From positions 868,001 through 932,000 of the forward strand of contig OY969717.1 in assembly GCA_963702155.1 (NCBI GenBank): a stretch of DNA of 64,000 bases, read 5' to 3'. This DNA comes from G963702155 sp963702155 (GTDB taxonomy: Bacteria; Pseudomonadota; Alphaproteobacteria; Micavibrionales; Micavibrionaceae). The translations under genes and the position numbers were made by a program. This document shows positions 1-9,141 of this stretch, one piece after another (the stretch's first letter is position 1; the number at the start of each line of letters is the position of its first letter). A model generated the notes under the pieces. The model saw nothing but the letters and a program-made list of their open reading frames with translations. It did no database searches and was not told the origin of the DNA.

Positions 1-752
1 GCTGCCGCAATAATTGTGTCAACACCAATTGCAGGCATATCCAGATCACGATCTTGTTGCGGTTTGCACGTCTTAACTAAAACACCTTTACGTCCCTTGC
101 GCGTTAGATTTTTTATGCGCTTGAGGAGGCCATCCGTTCCTTCAGCGGCTTCAACTCCTAACACGATACCTTCTTGGACAACAACCGATTGACCAACATC
201 ACATCCACCTAAAATTTGAGATACCTCAAACCCACGCTCAATATCGATAAAATCAGTTTTTTTAGGGGAATGCTTACCCAAAACACCCTTAGGCATCAGC
301 AAAATGTCTGCAATTTTGTGCGCGCCATGAATCCGAAAGCCTTCCGCTTCTAAAAAACTGCGCAACGCCTTTAGCACACCATCATCCCCAAGCGCTTTAA
401 ATCCGGTCTTAGCAAAAAATTCTGCTGTTTTAAAATCAGGCCGCATCTCTACCAAACTCGGCCGCCGGATCGAGCCAACAATAACAAGATCCTTAATACC
501 TCGCTCCTTAAGCGTATTTATAATACTGCCTGCGGCACCAATACGGTTAACAATATGGGGGTATTTTTTATATAGATCAAAATCCGCCTGTCCTTTAAGC
601 ACAACAATAAAAGGATCAATTTTTTTTTCCAAACAAGCTTTTGCTACAATATCAGGCACAATACCGCCGCCCGCAATAATGGCGATAGACTGCGGTAAAA
701 CACAATCATAGCCATCTACATCATTTTCTGACTTTATCTCTTTGGCTGACAT
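1..752 (-). CDS. lpxI: LpxI, UDP-2,3-diacylglucosamine pyrophosphatase (3' end outside window)
   Basis: LpxI hydrolyses UDP-2,3-diacylglucosamine to lipid X and UMP in lipid A synthesis. It replaces LpxH in Alphaproteobacteria. About 250 codons are visible and the frame runs off the left edge. The N-terminal part reads SIAIIAGGGIVPDIVAKAC and the middle contains VGSIRRPSLVEMRPDF, both typical of the family (DUF1009), and the visible end reads IGVDTIIAA. The ATG at 752-750 overlaps the end of lpxA by 19 bases, which supports translational coupling in the lpx operon. The gene expected next, off the window, is lpxB. Confidence 0.9.
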   Translation of the reverse strand, partial: MSAKEIKSENDVDGYDCVLPQSIAIIAGGGIVPDIVAKACLEKKIDPFIVVLKGQADFDLYKKYPHIVNRIGAAGSIINTLKERGIKDLVIVGSIRRPSLVEMRPDFKTAEFFAKTGFKALGDDGVLKALRSFLEAEGFRIHGAHKIADILLMPKGVLGKHSPKKTDFIDIERGFEVSQILGGCDVGQSVVVQEGIVLGVEAAEGTDGLLKRIKNLTRKGRKGVLVKTCKPQQDRDLDMPAIGVDTIIAA

Positions 753-1525
753 AATGGAAAACGGCTTTTATGCCGCGCAAACGCAATAATCGCATCTATG
801 GTCTCATCACCGGCAAAATCTTGCTCAACTTGCTCAATACGTGAATCAAGCGTACCTTCTCCGCCGAATAATTGGTTAAACGCCTTTTGTAAATGTCTTA
901 TATCCTGTTTTTCAAAACCACGGCGCTCAAGTCCAATCAGATTAAGCCCCGCTAGAAACGCACGTTCTCCCTTGACGCGGCCATACGGTATAACGTCGCT
1001 TTCAACGCCGGACATCCCACCAATAATTGCATGATCGCCAATGCGAATAAATTGATGGACAGCTGATAAGCCGCCGATAATCACATGATCACCAACTTCA
1101 ACATGCCCCGCAATCGTTGCATTATTAGCTAAAATCACACGATTTCCAACAATACAATCATGTGCAACATGCGCACCCATCATAAAAAGACAATCATCAC
1201 CAACCATTGTTTTCATAGCGCCGGATTTCGTACCAGGATTCATCGTCACATGCTCACGAATGACATTGCGTCTTCCAATAATAAGAGCAGACGGCTCCCC
1301 GTCATATTTCAAATCTTGCGGCGCACTACCAAGCGATGCAAATGGAAATACGGTTGTACCTGCGCCAATATGGGTACGCCCATCTACGCATACATGGCTT
1401 TTCAAAACGACATCATCATCAATGCGAACATGCGCACCGATAACACAATAAGGTCCAATACGCGCGCTATCCGCGATATTAGCGCCTTCTTCAATAATGG
1501 CTGTTGAATGTATATGTACGCTCAT
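734..1525 (-). CDS. lpxA: LpxA, UDP-N-acetylglucosamine acyltransferase
   Basis: LpxA transfers a 3-hydroxyacyl chain from ACP to UDP-GlcNAc, the first step of lipid A synthesis in the cytoplasm. The protein has 263 residues, the usual family length. Left-handed beta-helix hexapeptide repeats fill residues 1-190 and an alpha-helical C-terminal domain follows. The HVAHDC stretch puts the two conserved histidines at about 119 and 122; the second aligns with the catalytic base. A TTG one codon upstream is possible, but the ATG at 1525 gives the standard N-terminus. It lies between fabZ and lpxI. Confidence 0.95.
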   Translation of the reverse strand: MSVHIHSTAIIEEGANIADSARIGPYCVIGAHVRIDDDVVLKSHVCVDGRTHIGAGTTVFPFASLGSAPQDLKYDGEPSALIIGRRNVIREHVTMNPGTKSGAMKTMVGDDCLFMMGAHVAHDCIVGNRVILANNATIAGHVEVGDHVIIGGLSAVHQFIRIGDHAIIGGMSGVESDVIPYGRVKGERAFLAGLNLIGLERRGFEKQDIRHLQKAFNQLFGGEGTLDSRIEQVEQDFAGDETIDAIIAFARHKSRFPLCQPKR

Positions 1526-1637
1526 CAAAAAAACCTAGGAATAAAATGCAAAGATACTAAAAAGACTAATAATATAGAAAAACAAAAATTCCACAAATCA
1601 CGCTTTGTTACGCGATATTTCTAGAAAGATTATTAAA

Positions 1638-2096
1638 TCACTCATCTGTAATCATCGCGCTGAACGTAGCTTGCGCGCAGATTTTATCGCCAACTTTGGC
1701 TTCACCTTGAAACTTCCAAACTCGTCCCCGTGATTGTGTTTTTGTTACATGAATATGCATGGAATCCCCAGGAATAACAGGCTTACGAAAACGCGCATTA
1801 TCAATCGTCATAAAGAAAACGACTTTACCCTCTGCTTCTTTACCCAATGCCTCAACAACAACAATCGCCGCCGTTTGTGCCATAGCCTCAATAATCAAAA
1901 CACCCGGCATAACAGGATAACCCGGAAAATGACCCATGAAATGTGGCTCATTCATGGTTACATTTTTGAGGGACACCGCCCGTTCACCCGGATCAAGCTC
2001 AAGAACCCTATCTACCAACAAGATTGGGTAACGATGAGGAATCATTTTCATGATTTTTTTAATATCTATAACGTGATCATCCACTTGCTTACTCAT
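1638..2096 (-). CDS. fabZ: FabZ, 3-hydroxyacyl-ACP dehydratase
   Basis: FabZ dehydrates 3-hydroxyacyl-ACP in fatty acid elongation. It competes with LpxA and LpxD for the same substrate, which explains its place between their genes. The protein has 152 residues with a single hot-dog fold. PHRYPILLVDR occurs at 20-30. The catalytic His56 lies in GHFPGYPVMPG and Glu70 in IIEAMAQ. It begins 39 bases after the lpxD stop. A gap of about 110 bases with no evident signal separates it from lpxA. Confidence 0.95.
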   Translation of the reverse strand: MSKQVDDHVIDIKKIMKMIPHRYPILLVDRVLELDPGERAVSLKNVTMNEPHFMGHFPGYPVMPGVLIIEAMAQTAAIVVVEALGKEAEGKVVFFMTIDNARFRKPVIPGDSMHIHVTKTQSRGRVWKFQGEAKVGDKICAQATFSAMITDE

Positions 2097-2135
2097 ATGC
2101 TTGTTATTTTCGTATATACATTAAAAATACTATAC

Positions 2136-3161
2136 TTATTTATTCTTCTTAATCAATTGTTTCAAGGTTGCCAATTGCCTCATATGTGTTTTTGAAGGAA
2201 CAGCCGGGCTACCCATCTGACTTTCCCCTACAGGTATATCACGCATAACGCCCGATTGAGCAGCCACTTGAGCGCCGCTACCAATCCGCAAATGTCCTGC
2301 AACACCAGTTTGACCACCAAGCGCTACAAAATCCTCCAATACGGTTGAACCGGATATTCCAACTTGAGCGACAATAATACATCCACGGCCAATTTGAACA
2401 TTGTGACCAATCTGCACCAAATTATCAATCCACGTCCCTGCACCGATAATTGTATCCGGCCCCGCACCACGATCAATTGTTGTATTCGCGCCAATTTGAA
2501 CGCCATCATGAATTAACACGCGTCCCAATTGAGGGACGCGGACATGCCCCGCCGCATCGATCGCAAACCCAAATCCGTCTTGACCAACACGCACACCGGG
2601 ATAAAGCCGAACATGATTTGCAATCAACGCATGTGAAATAGAAGCCCCGGCACCAATACGGCAAAAATCCCCAATTTTTACGTTAGCACTTATAACTACA
2701 TTTGGCTCAATCCAACAGCCCTCACCTATCTCTGCTCCCTCTTAAATCACTGCGCCTGCATCAATACGGCAGTTGCCTAATATCTTTGCGCGCTCGTCTA
2801 TAACCGCATGCGCTGATATTGTAGTTTTTTGATCTTCAATCTCATCCGGGTAAAACATCTGTGCGCACTTAGCATAGGCTTTATACGGATGCTGCGAAAC
2901 AAATAAAGCCATGCCTTCAGGCGCGATTTCAACCATTTTTTCATGAATAAAACACGCGCTCGCTTTTGTATTAATAAACGCATTTTTATATTTCACGTTA
3001 TCAAAAAAACTAATCTGATCTGCACCCGCCTGATCAAGAGAAGCCACATCAGATATTATAATTGATTGATCACTCTGGTTTTCAATACGGCATCCTGTAA
3101 CTAAAGCGATATCTGCAATAGAAAAAGGGCCTTTATTTCTAAAAAATCGCGGATCAGCCAT
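2136..3161 (-). CDS. lpxD: LpxD, UDP-3-O-acylglucosamine N-acyltransferase, interrupted by one in-frame TAA
   Basis: LpxD adds the N-linked 3-hydroxyacyl chain in lipid A synthesis. Read through, the frame gives 341 residues, the normal family length: an N-terminal uridine-binding domain (about 1-105) and then a left-handed beta helix of hexapeptide repeats including VRVGQDGFGF. A single TAA at 2744-2742 (codon 140) follows DAGAVI, and the same frame continues with EGAEIGEGCWIEP. There is no shift of frame, so one base substitution explains it. Since lpxA, fabZ and lpxI are intact, a sequence error or a very recent nonsense mutation is likely. It sits 2 bases after skp. Confidence 0.85.
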
Positions 3162-3163
3162 AT

Positions 3164-3722
3164 TTATTCTGCTTTTACATCCAAAGTAACATTCGGCATT
3201 CTCTGATTTAGAGATTGCATTACATCGCCTGTAATATCTATGCTTTCAGCAGCAACTAAAACATTTTGTTTTGAGATAATAAGCGTATATCCCTTCTCTT
3301 CCGCAATACCCTCCACAATTTGATAAAGCGTTTCACGCATATCGGACATCGCTTTAGCAAAAGCTTCATCAAGCGAGCCCTTTCGTACTTGCGCAAAATT
3401 ACAGAGTCTCATAAAACTTTTTTTCATACGCCTTACGTTTTTCAATAACTTGTGCCTTATCGAGAGTTTTACTTTCCTCTACAATTTTATCATGCTCTTG
3501 TTTAAGGGCTTGCTCTTGTGCTGACACTTCTTTTAAAAATCGGTCTCTGTATGTCTGAACCTGCTCTTGAATATTTTGCGCAGGCTTTGATTCTGCCAAT
3601 ATCATCCGCACATCAACCACCGCAATAGTATCTTGTGCATAACTTGAGATAGGAAACAACGTGAATACAAAGCCAACAAAAGCGAAGGATAAAACTTTAA
3701 AACGCTTGTGTAATATAACCAT
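3164..3722 (-). CDS. skp: Skp/OmpH-family periplasmic chaperone, one frameshift
   Basis: Skp binds unfolded outer membrane proteins in the periplasm and hands them to BamA. The N-terminus has a signal peptide ending at about SSYAQD, then IAVVDVRMILAES, a coiled-coil rich in Lys, Glu and Gln, and a C-terminal block with AEEKGYTLIISKQNVLVAA, all typical of OmpH/Skp. The frame breaks near 3400-3410 after YEKKFYETL and resumes with FAQVRKGSLDEAF. I chose the ATG at 3722 because an earlier in-frame ATG (3764) lies inside the terminator hairpin that follows bamA. Confidence 0.85.
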
Positions 3723-3742
3723 AGTAAGAAACCCTTTGATAC

Positions 3743-3777
3743 TATTTAAAAAAACAAGGTTCATAAAACCTTGTTTT
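3743..3777 (-). terminator. Intrinsic terminator after bamA
   Basis: On the minus strand an 11-bp perfect stem pairs AAAACAAGGTT with AACCTTGTTTT around a 5-base loop and is followed by a run of T. It lies 60 bases after the bamA stop and just upstream of skp. It would separate bamA transcription from the skp-lpx genes, or attenuate it. Confidence 0.75.
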
Positions 3778-3836
3778 ATATTTTAATAAAGCGATAAAAA
3801 GAAAATGAAGAATATAGTGGTTATAATGCAACTATT

Positions 3837-6113
3837 TTAAAACCGCGTACCAAAATTAAATCGGAAATTTTCCTCATCATCATAATCTTCATCCGCAACT
3901 GGCATTGCCAGATCAACACGCAATGGTCCAAAAGGCGAGCGCCAGGAAACGCCAAAACCAACACCGGCACGAATACTGCCCGTATCATCAATTTCAGAGC
4001 CACTTTCATCAAGACCGCTTAGAGTTCCGACATCGGCAAAAGTATGCCCTTTAACGCCAAGCTCTTCAGGCAAACCGAGAGGAAAAGAAAGCTCTGCAGA
4101 TCCGCGGTAAAAATAATTTCCGCCAAGTAAATCATCAGTATTAAGATCTCGTGGTCCTACACCGCCTTGCTCAAACCCGCGAAGCGTATTTCCGCCAAGG
4201 AAAAAACGCTCATTAATTTGCACACTTTCATCGCCATATCCTTCAATGGCACCTACTTCACCAAGAAGGTTGAAAATGAAATTATCAGTAATAGGATAAT
4301 AATAACTTGCACCTGTTTTACCGGAAACATAACTGGCATCACCGCCTAAACCCGCAAGCTCAGTATCAATCCAGAAATACGTCCCATCAGTTGGGAATAA
4401 TTTACTATCTCTATTATCGTAAGTGATACGCTGAGAAATAGCGGATGTATTACGCACCCCCTCTTGATCGCGAATAAATCTAGACGCGTCTCCATCAACA
4501 TCTGTAATCTCATTACGTTCAACACGGTATTTAAGCGTTTGACGCCAGCGTTCAGAAAGCGGATACCCCAAACGAACACCGCCACCGGTACGACGTTGAT
4601 CAAACGAGCTTTCATCTTGAAAATCACGTGTAACATGGAATAAATCAAAACCTGCTGCCAAATCGCGGTTAAGAAAATACGGCTCTGTAAATGAAAGATC
4701 GAACTCCGTCCGCTCCCCTGCAATAACGGCCGCAAGCAACAAATCTTGCCCCTTGCCAAGCAAATTACGTTCACAAATCCTAAAGTCCGCCAAAGGCCCA
4801 TCATTAGTAGAGAAACCCGCACCTACAGAAAGCTCACCTGTTGATTTTTCTGCCACATCAATATCAACAACCGTTTTATCAGGTGCAGAACCTTGAGATA
4901 CGTCAACATTCACAGTTTCAAAATAATCAAGATCACGGATTCGCCCTTCAGAACGCGCAAGCTTTGATTTATTATACGGGTCGCCTTCAACCAACAGCAT
5001 CTCCCGTCTAACAACCTTATCCAATGTTCGCACATTACCATTCACATTTACACGCTCAACAAAAACACGTGGCGTTTGATTAATCTGAAATGCAACATCA
5101 ACAGTGCGTTGATCTTTATTTTTATTAAGGTTTGGTCGCACTTCTGCAAATGCATACTGGCGATTTCCAAGCTCATCACTCAAATCATTCACTGTGGTTT
5201 GAACCTCATTCGCATCGTACCACTCACCGGCCTCAATCTCGATTACAGGAGTTAAAACATTTGCATCAAAATTTCTTAAATCAGAATTTATAGAGACATC
5301 TCCAAATTTATAACGCGCGCCCTCATCAACAGTAAGCGTTATATAAAAAGAAGATTTGTCATTGGAAAGCTCTGCCACAGCCGAAAGCAACCTAAAATCT
5401 GCATACCCTTGAGAAAGATAAAACCGGCGCAATAAATCTTGATCAAACGCCAGACGATCCGGATCATAACGGTCATCTGATGTTAGAAAACGATACCATG
5501 CTGTTTCCTTTGTGCTTATTTCGGAACGCAAAACATCATCATCGAATCTTTTGTTACCAACAAAACGAATGCTTTCAACTTTAGTCACATCCCCTTCTGT
5601 AATTTCAAAAATCAGATTAACGCGGTTCTGATCCAAACGTATAATCTTAGGCTCGATACTAACCGAAAACCGTCCATTACGCCTGTAAATCTGATAGAGG
5701 CGAGAAACATCATCTTGTACTTTACTACGCGTAAAAACCTGACGGGGGCGAAGTTGTATCTCGCTACGTAAAGCATCATCTTCAACCTTTTCATTACCTT
5801 CAAATGCAATCTCGTTAATAACTGGATTTTCCGCTACTTTAACAAGCAGGGTACTGCCGTCTTGCTCTAGCGTAACGTCTGCAAATAATCCCGTCGAAAA
5901 CAATGTCTTGAGAGACCGGTCAAGTGTTTCTTGAGTCATCGGATCACCAGTTTTCAAATCAAGATATGATTTTACTGTCGATGGATCAATTCTTTGTGTT
6001 CCTTCTACACGAACATCTCGAATGATCTGCTGCGCCTGAAGACTTGGCGGAAATAAAACCGATAAAATCAATAAAATTAAAAGGATAAAAGGGGGTTGCT
6101 TGAATGCCGTCAT
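3837..6113 (-). CDS. bamA: BamA, outer membrane protein assembly factor
   Basis: BamA is the Omp85 core of the BAM complex that folds beta-barrel proteins into the outer membrane. It has 758 residues: a signal peptide (1-28, cut after LQA), POTRA repeats up to about 350 (the first begins IIRDVRVEGTQRID), then the surface-antigen barrel, with FFLGGNTLRGFEQGGVGPRD in the barrel and a terminal Phe (FNFGTRF). The frame is intact. It follows two RseP-type proteases, the usual neighbours, and is ended by an intrinsic terminator before skp. Confidence 0.97.
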   Translation of the reverse strand: MTAFKQPPFILLILLILSVLFPPSLQAQQIIRDVRVEGTQRIDPSTVKSYLDLKTGDPMTQETLDRSLKTLFSTGLFADVTLEQDGSTLLVKVAENPVINEIAFEGNEKVEDDALRSEIQLRPRQVFTRSKVQDDVSRLYQIYRRNGRFSVSIEPKIIRLDQNRVNLIFEITEGDVTKVESIRFVGNKRFDDDVLRSEISTKETAWYRFLTSDDRYDPDRLAFDQDLLRRFYLSQGYADFRLLSAVAELSNDKSSFYITLTVDEGARYKFGDVSINSDLRNFDANVLTPVIEIEAGEWYDANEVQTTVNDLSDELGNRQYAFAEVRPNLNKNKDQRTVDVAFQINQTPRVFVERVNVNGNVRTLDKVVRREMLLVEGDPYNKSKLARSEGRIRDLDYFETVNVDVSQGSAPDKTVVDIDVAEKSTGELSVGAGFSTNDGPLADFRICERNLLGKGQDLLLAAVIAGERTEFDLSFTEPYFLNRDLAAGFDLFHVTRDFQDESSFDQRRTGGGVRLGYPLSERWRQTLKYRVERNEITDVDGDASRFIRDQEGVRNTSAISQRITYDNRDSKLFPTDGTYFWIDTELAGLGGDASYVSGKTGASYYYPITDNFIFNLLGEVGAIEGYGDESVQINERFFLGGNTLRGFEQGGVGPRDLNTDDLLGGNYFYRGSAELSFPLGLPEELGVKGHTFADVGTLSGLDESGSEIDDTGSIRAGVGFGVSWRSPFGPLRVDLAMPVADEDYDDEENFRFNFGTRF

Positions 6114-6203
6114 ATTAAGATGCCTGATGTTTGTCTCTTTTGAATTTTTCTTTTTTTAGAATATAAATTTTTAAGGAAGAATGTATGTAACTGTAAAGAA
6201 CTT

Positions 6204-7574
6204 TTAACGCCAAAGCGATAAAATATCATTTAAATTAGCAAAAATCATGAGCGCAAACAAGATGGCAACGCCAAATAGATACGCATAATCTTTGACGCGC
6301 TCTGGAAGAGGACGCCTGAAAACGGCTTCATATGATAAAAATAACAAATGCCCACCATCCAAAACAGGCAACGGGATCAAATTTATAATCCCTATCTGCA
6401 AAGATAGAATGGAAATAAATAGAAAATAAGAATAAACACCGCCCTCAATCGATCTACCCGCGAACTCTGCAATCGCGCCAATACCTCCAACTTTTTGCCC
6501 CAAAGCTTGGCCGGTAACAAGCACTTCTAATATTTTGTAAGATTCATGAAAAAGCTGACCCAACCTCCATAATGCACGCTCGAATGAACGCATTAAAGAA
6601 AGCGGTTTATAATAAGGATCATCATTTTCATACAAAAATACACGATCATAATATTTGTGATCAGGCTCAAATAAATATTTATTGGGATCTTCATAAACAA
6701 AAACATTAAAAACCAACTCATCATCAACTGCATGTTTCACGCCGAGTGTTATAAAGTTTCCCATAGCGTCGATGATGGTTTTTCGCGCTAAATCAGGTTG
6801 GTCGCGCATATCCTGACCATTTATAGAAGTTATATACTCGAATTTAATGGCTTGAAAAAATACGGCACCAACACGGCCATGTGATCGCTCTATTCCAAAC
6901 TTATCTTTATATTGCAGCAGCTCCGGCGTGATTTGAATATCTTTTACCCCCCCTTCCCGCTCAATCGTATAAGAGAAAGGACGACCTTCATTTTCCAATG
7001 TCAATTCGGTTACATCCTCTAGCGTGTAAACCGGCGCACCATCAATAGCAACAATTTTATCCATATGCTGTAAGCCGGCACGCTCCGCTGCGCTGCCAAC
7101 ACCAATAGCATTCACGTAAGGGCGAGAACCAAACTCCCCTATAAAAATAAAAACCCCCAAAATTATAAGAAAACTAAGAATAAAATTTGCAATTGGCCCG
7201 CCGAGTACAATAAGAGCACGTTTCCAAATTGCACGATTGAAAAAAGAAAAATCAATCTCCTCATCGCTCAAACGGCGCTTGGCTTTTATTGTATTATCCC
7301 AAATTTGCGGATCGCGCGGATCAACATCCCCGAAGATTTTTATGTAGCCACCCAAAGGAATCCAGCCAAAACTCCATCGCATTTTATTTTTATCGGTAAA
7401 GCCATAAATCTCACGCCCAAAACCGATAGAGAACTTGTCCACCCGTACACCAAAGAAACGCGCGACCAAATAGTGCCCAAGCTCGTGGAAAAAAATTATA
7501 AAACCGATACTGAAAAAAAGAAGCAAAATAAAAATAACCGGATGACTGCTAAAATTTGTGAACGCATCATCCAT
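6204..7574 (-). CDS. RseP-like site-2 protease, second tandem copy
   Basis: A membrane-embedded zinc metalloprotease of the RseP/S2P family, 456 residues. HELGH at 30-34 carries the zinc ligands and NLIPLPVLDGGH near the C-terminus the third ligand. A PDZ-like domain lies in the middle (NAIGVGSAAERAGLQ). It is clearly homologous to the protein encoded just upstream at 7605-9029 but quite diverged, and both copies keep the active site. A distinguishing region, at about residues 270-330, is rich in Tyr, Asp and Glu. The family cleaves anti-sigma factors and signal peptide remnants. What this second copy cleaves is unknown. Confidence 0.85.
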   Translation of the reverse strand: MDDAFTNFSSHPVIFILLLFFSIGFIIFFHELGHYLVARFFGVRVDKFSIGFGREIYGFTDKNKMRWSFGWIPLGGYIKIFGDVDPRDPQIWDNTIKAKRRLSDEEIDFSFFNRAIWKRALIVLGGPIANFILSFLIILGVFIFIGEFGSRPYVNAIGVGSAAERAGLQHMDKIVAIDGAPVYTLEDVTELTLENEGRPFSYTIEREGGVKDIQITPELLQYKDKFGIERSHGRVGAVFFQAIKFEYITSINGQDMRDQPDLARKTIIDAMGNFITLGVKHAVDDELVFNVFVYEDPNKYLFEPDHKYYDRVFLYENDDPYYKPLSLMRSFERALWRLGQLFHESYKILEVLVTGQALGQKVGGIGAIAEFAGRSIEGGVYSYFLFISILSLQIGIINLIPLPVLDGGHLLFLSYEAVFRRPLPERVKDYAYLFGVAILFALMIFANLNDILSLWR

Positions 7575-7604
7575 TATTTTTATAAACCCCTCATCAAATA
7601 AAGC

Positions 7605-9029
7605 TTAAAGCAAAAGCTGCACAATATCATTAAGGTTTGTAAAAGCCATCAACGCGATCAAAAATGCAAAACCAAAACGGAAGGCGTATTCTTGCGCTTT
7701 TTCCGGCACGGGCTTACCAATAATACCCTCTATCGCATAAAAGACTAGATGACCGCCATCCAGCAAAGGGATAGGGAAAAGATTGATAAAACCAAGATTG
7801 ATTGAAAGTAGAGCGCTAAACATAATAAGTGCTACAAGCCCTTGTTGTGCCATATCACCGGCAAGCGCGCCAATGCGTATAACACCGCCCAACTCTTGCG
7901 CACTACGCGTTCCAACAATCATTTGTCCCAACGCCTCTAAAGTACCCACAGTGATATCTTTAGCCTGAACCAGCGATTCAAGAAAGGCCTCACCCACAGG
8001 AAACTTTAAGAACTGCACCGCATCTTGATTGGCAAGGACGAGCGCGCGGCTTTCTGGCGTATCATCTATAAGATTAAAACCGTCATTATCCAAAACACTT
8101 GGATTTATAGTAATAGTTTCCTGTGTCTCACCATGTCCCATTCTCACAGAGAAAGGAGAGCCTATTCTATTATTAAGCGCCTCTTTAACATCGGCAATAT
8201 GGGCAATCTGTTGATCCTGCGTAGCGTCTTCTGCTAATAAAAATTCCTGCCCATCAACCGCAGATAAGCTCAATAAAGACAAGCCGTTACGCGGACTGAT
8301 TAACCCTAGCACACCTCGGCTGTGTTTAAACCCAAAGCGGTCTTCCATTTCGACCTTTTCAGGACTTGCGTAAATATCAATCGTCTCCCCCGCACGCTCA
8401 ACAATAAAATGCCGTTCCTTATCAAGCGATATCATCATTTCCTGACGGATCGTTTCAAATGTTTTAATAGATTTACCATCAATCGATAGAATCAAATCAC
8501 CCGGCTCAAACCCGCCTTGATCTGCCGCAGATTGATCAATAATCGCTGCGGCAACAGGCGGCGTTACAGGCTTTCCATGAACTGCGAATAAACCCGTCAT
8601 GACAATAATAGCAAAAATATAATTAATTGCCGGACCTGCAAACACTATTGCGGCACGCTGCCATAAAGGCTTTGCAAAAAACGCAACACTCTTCTCGGCT
8701 TCCGTCATTGGACGTGTTTCACCGGTTTCTTCATTTTCTACGGCGGCTTCATGTCCTGCGCTAGCCGCGTTGGTGTCACCAAACATTTTTACATATCCAC
8801 CAAGCGGCACAAGAGAAACCTTCCATCGCGTACCATGTGAATCATTAAATCCGAATAATTCCTTACCAAAGCCGATCGAAAAAATCTCGACACGAACGCC
8901 GCACATGCGTGCAACAATATAGTGACCCCACTCATGAACAAAAACCAAAATACTTAAAATCAGAATGAAAGAACCACCATAGATCCAGACATTACTGCTC
9001 AAAAACTGAAAAAATTCGAAAAAATTCAT
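7605..9029 (-). CDS. rseP: RseP, site-2 intramembrane zinc protease
   Basis: RseP performs site-2 cleavage of membrane-bound regulators in the sigma-E-type envelope response. The protein has 474 residues with HEWGH at 32-36 in the first membrane helix, a PDZ domain (about 195-260, with GGFEPGDLILSIDGK) and NLFPIPLLDGGH in the third core helix. It follows dxr by about 110 bases and precedes its paralogue by 30 bases. The dxr-rseP-bamA order is the standard proteobacterial one, so this copy is taken as the orthologue. Confidence 0.92.
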   Translation of the reverse strand: MNFFEFFQFLSSNVWIYGGSFILILSILVFVHEWGHYIVARMCGVRVEIFSIGFGKELFGFNDSHGTRWKVSLVPLGGYVKMFGDTNAASAGHEAAVENEETGETRPMTEAEKSVAFFAKPLWQRAAIVFAGPAINYIFAIIVMTGLFAVHGKPVTPPVAAAIIDQSAADQGGFEPGDLILSIDGKSIKTFETIRQEMMISLDKERHFIVERAGETIDIYASPEKVEMEDRFGFKHSRGVLGLISPRNGLSLLSLSAVDGQEFLLAEDATQDQQIAHIADVKEALNNRIGSPFSVRMGHGETQETITINPSVLDNDGFNLIDDTPESRALVLANQDAVQFLKFPVGEAFLESLVQAKDITVGTLEALGQMIVGTRSAQELGGVIRIGALAGDMAQQGLVALIMFSALLSINLGFINLFPIPLLDGGHLVFYAIEGIIGKPVPEKAQEYAFRFGFAFLIALMAFTNLNDIVQLLL

Positions 9030-9141
9030 AAGGCTCTAAAACGCTCCGACGCTCTGCATGATTTAAGTAAGCATACAACATTATAAAAGGTGTAATACCG
9101 AAAAAAGATAATAACGGCTTTTCCCTCAAAAGACAAAAACC

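Noticed and set aside
2742..2744. TAA as a recoded sense codon
   Set aside because: TAA ends numerous intact genes in the window, so genetic code change is not supported.
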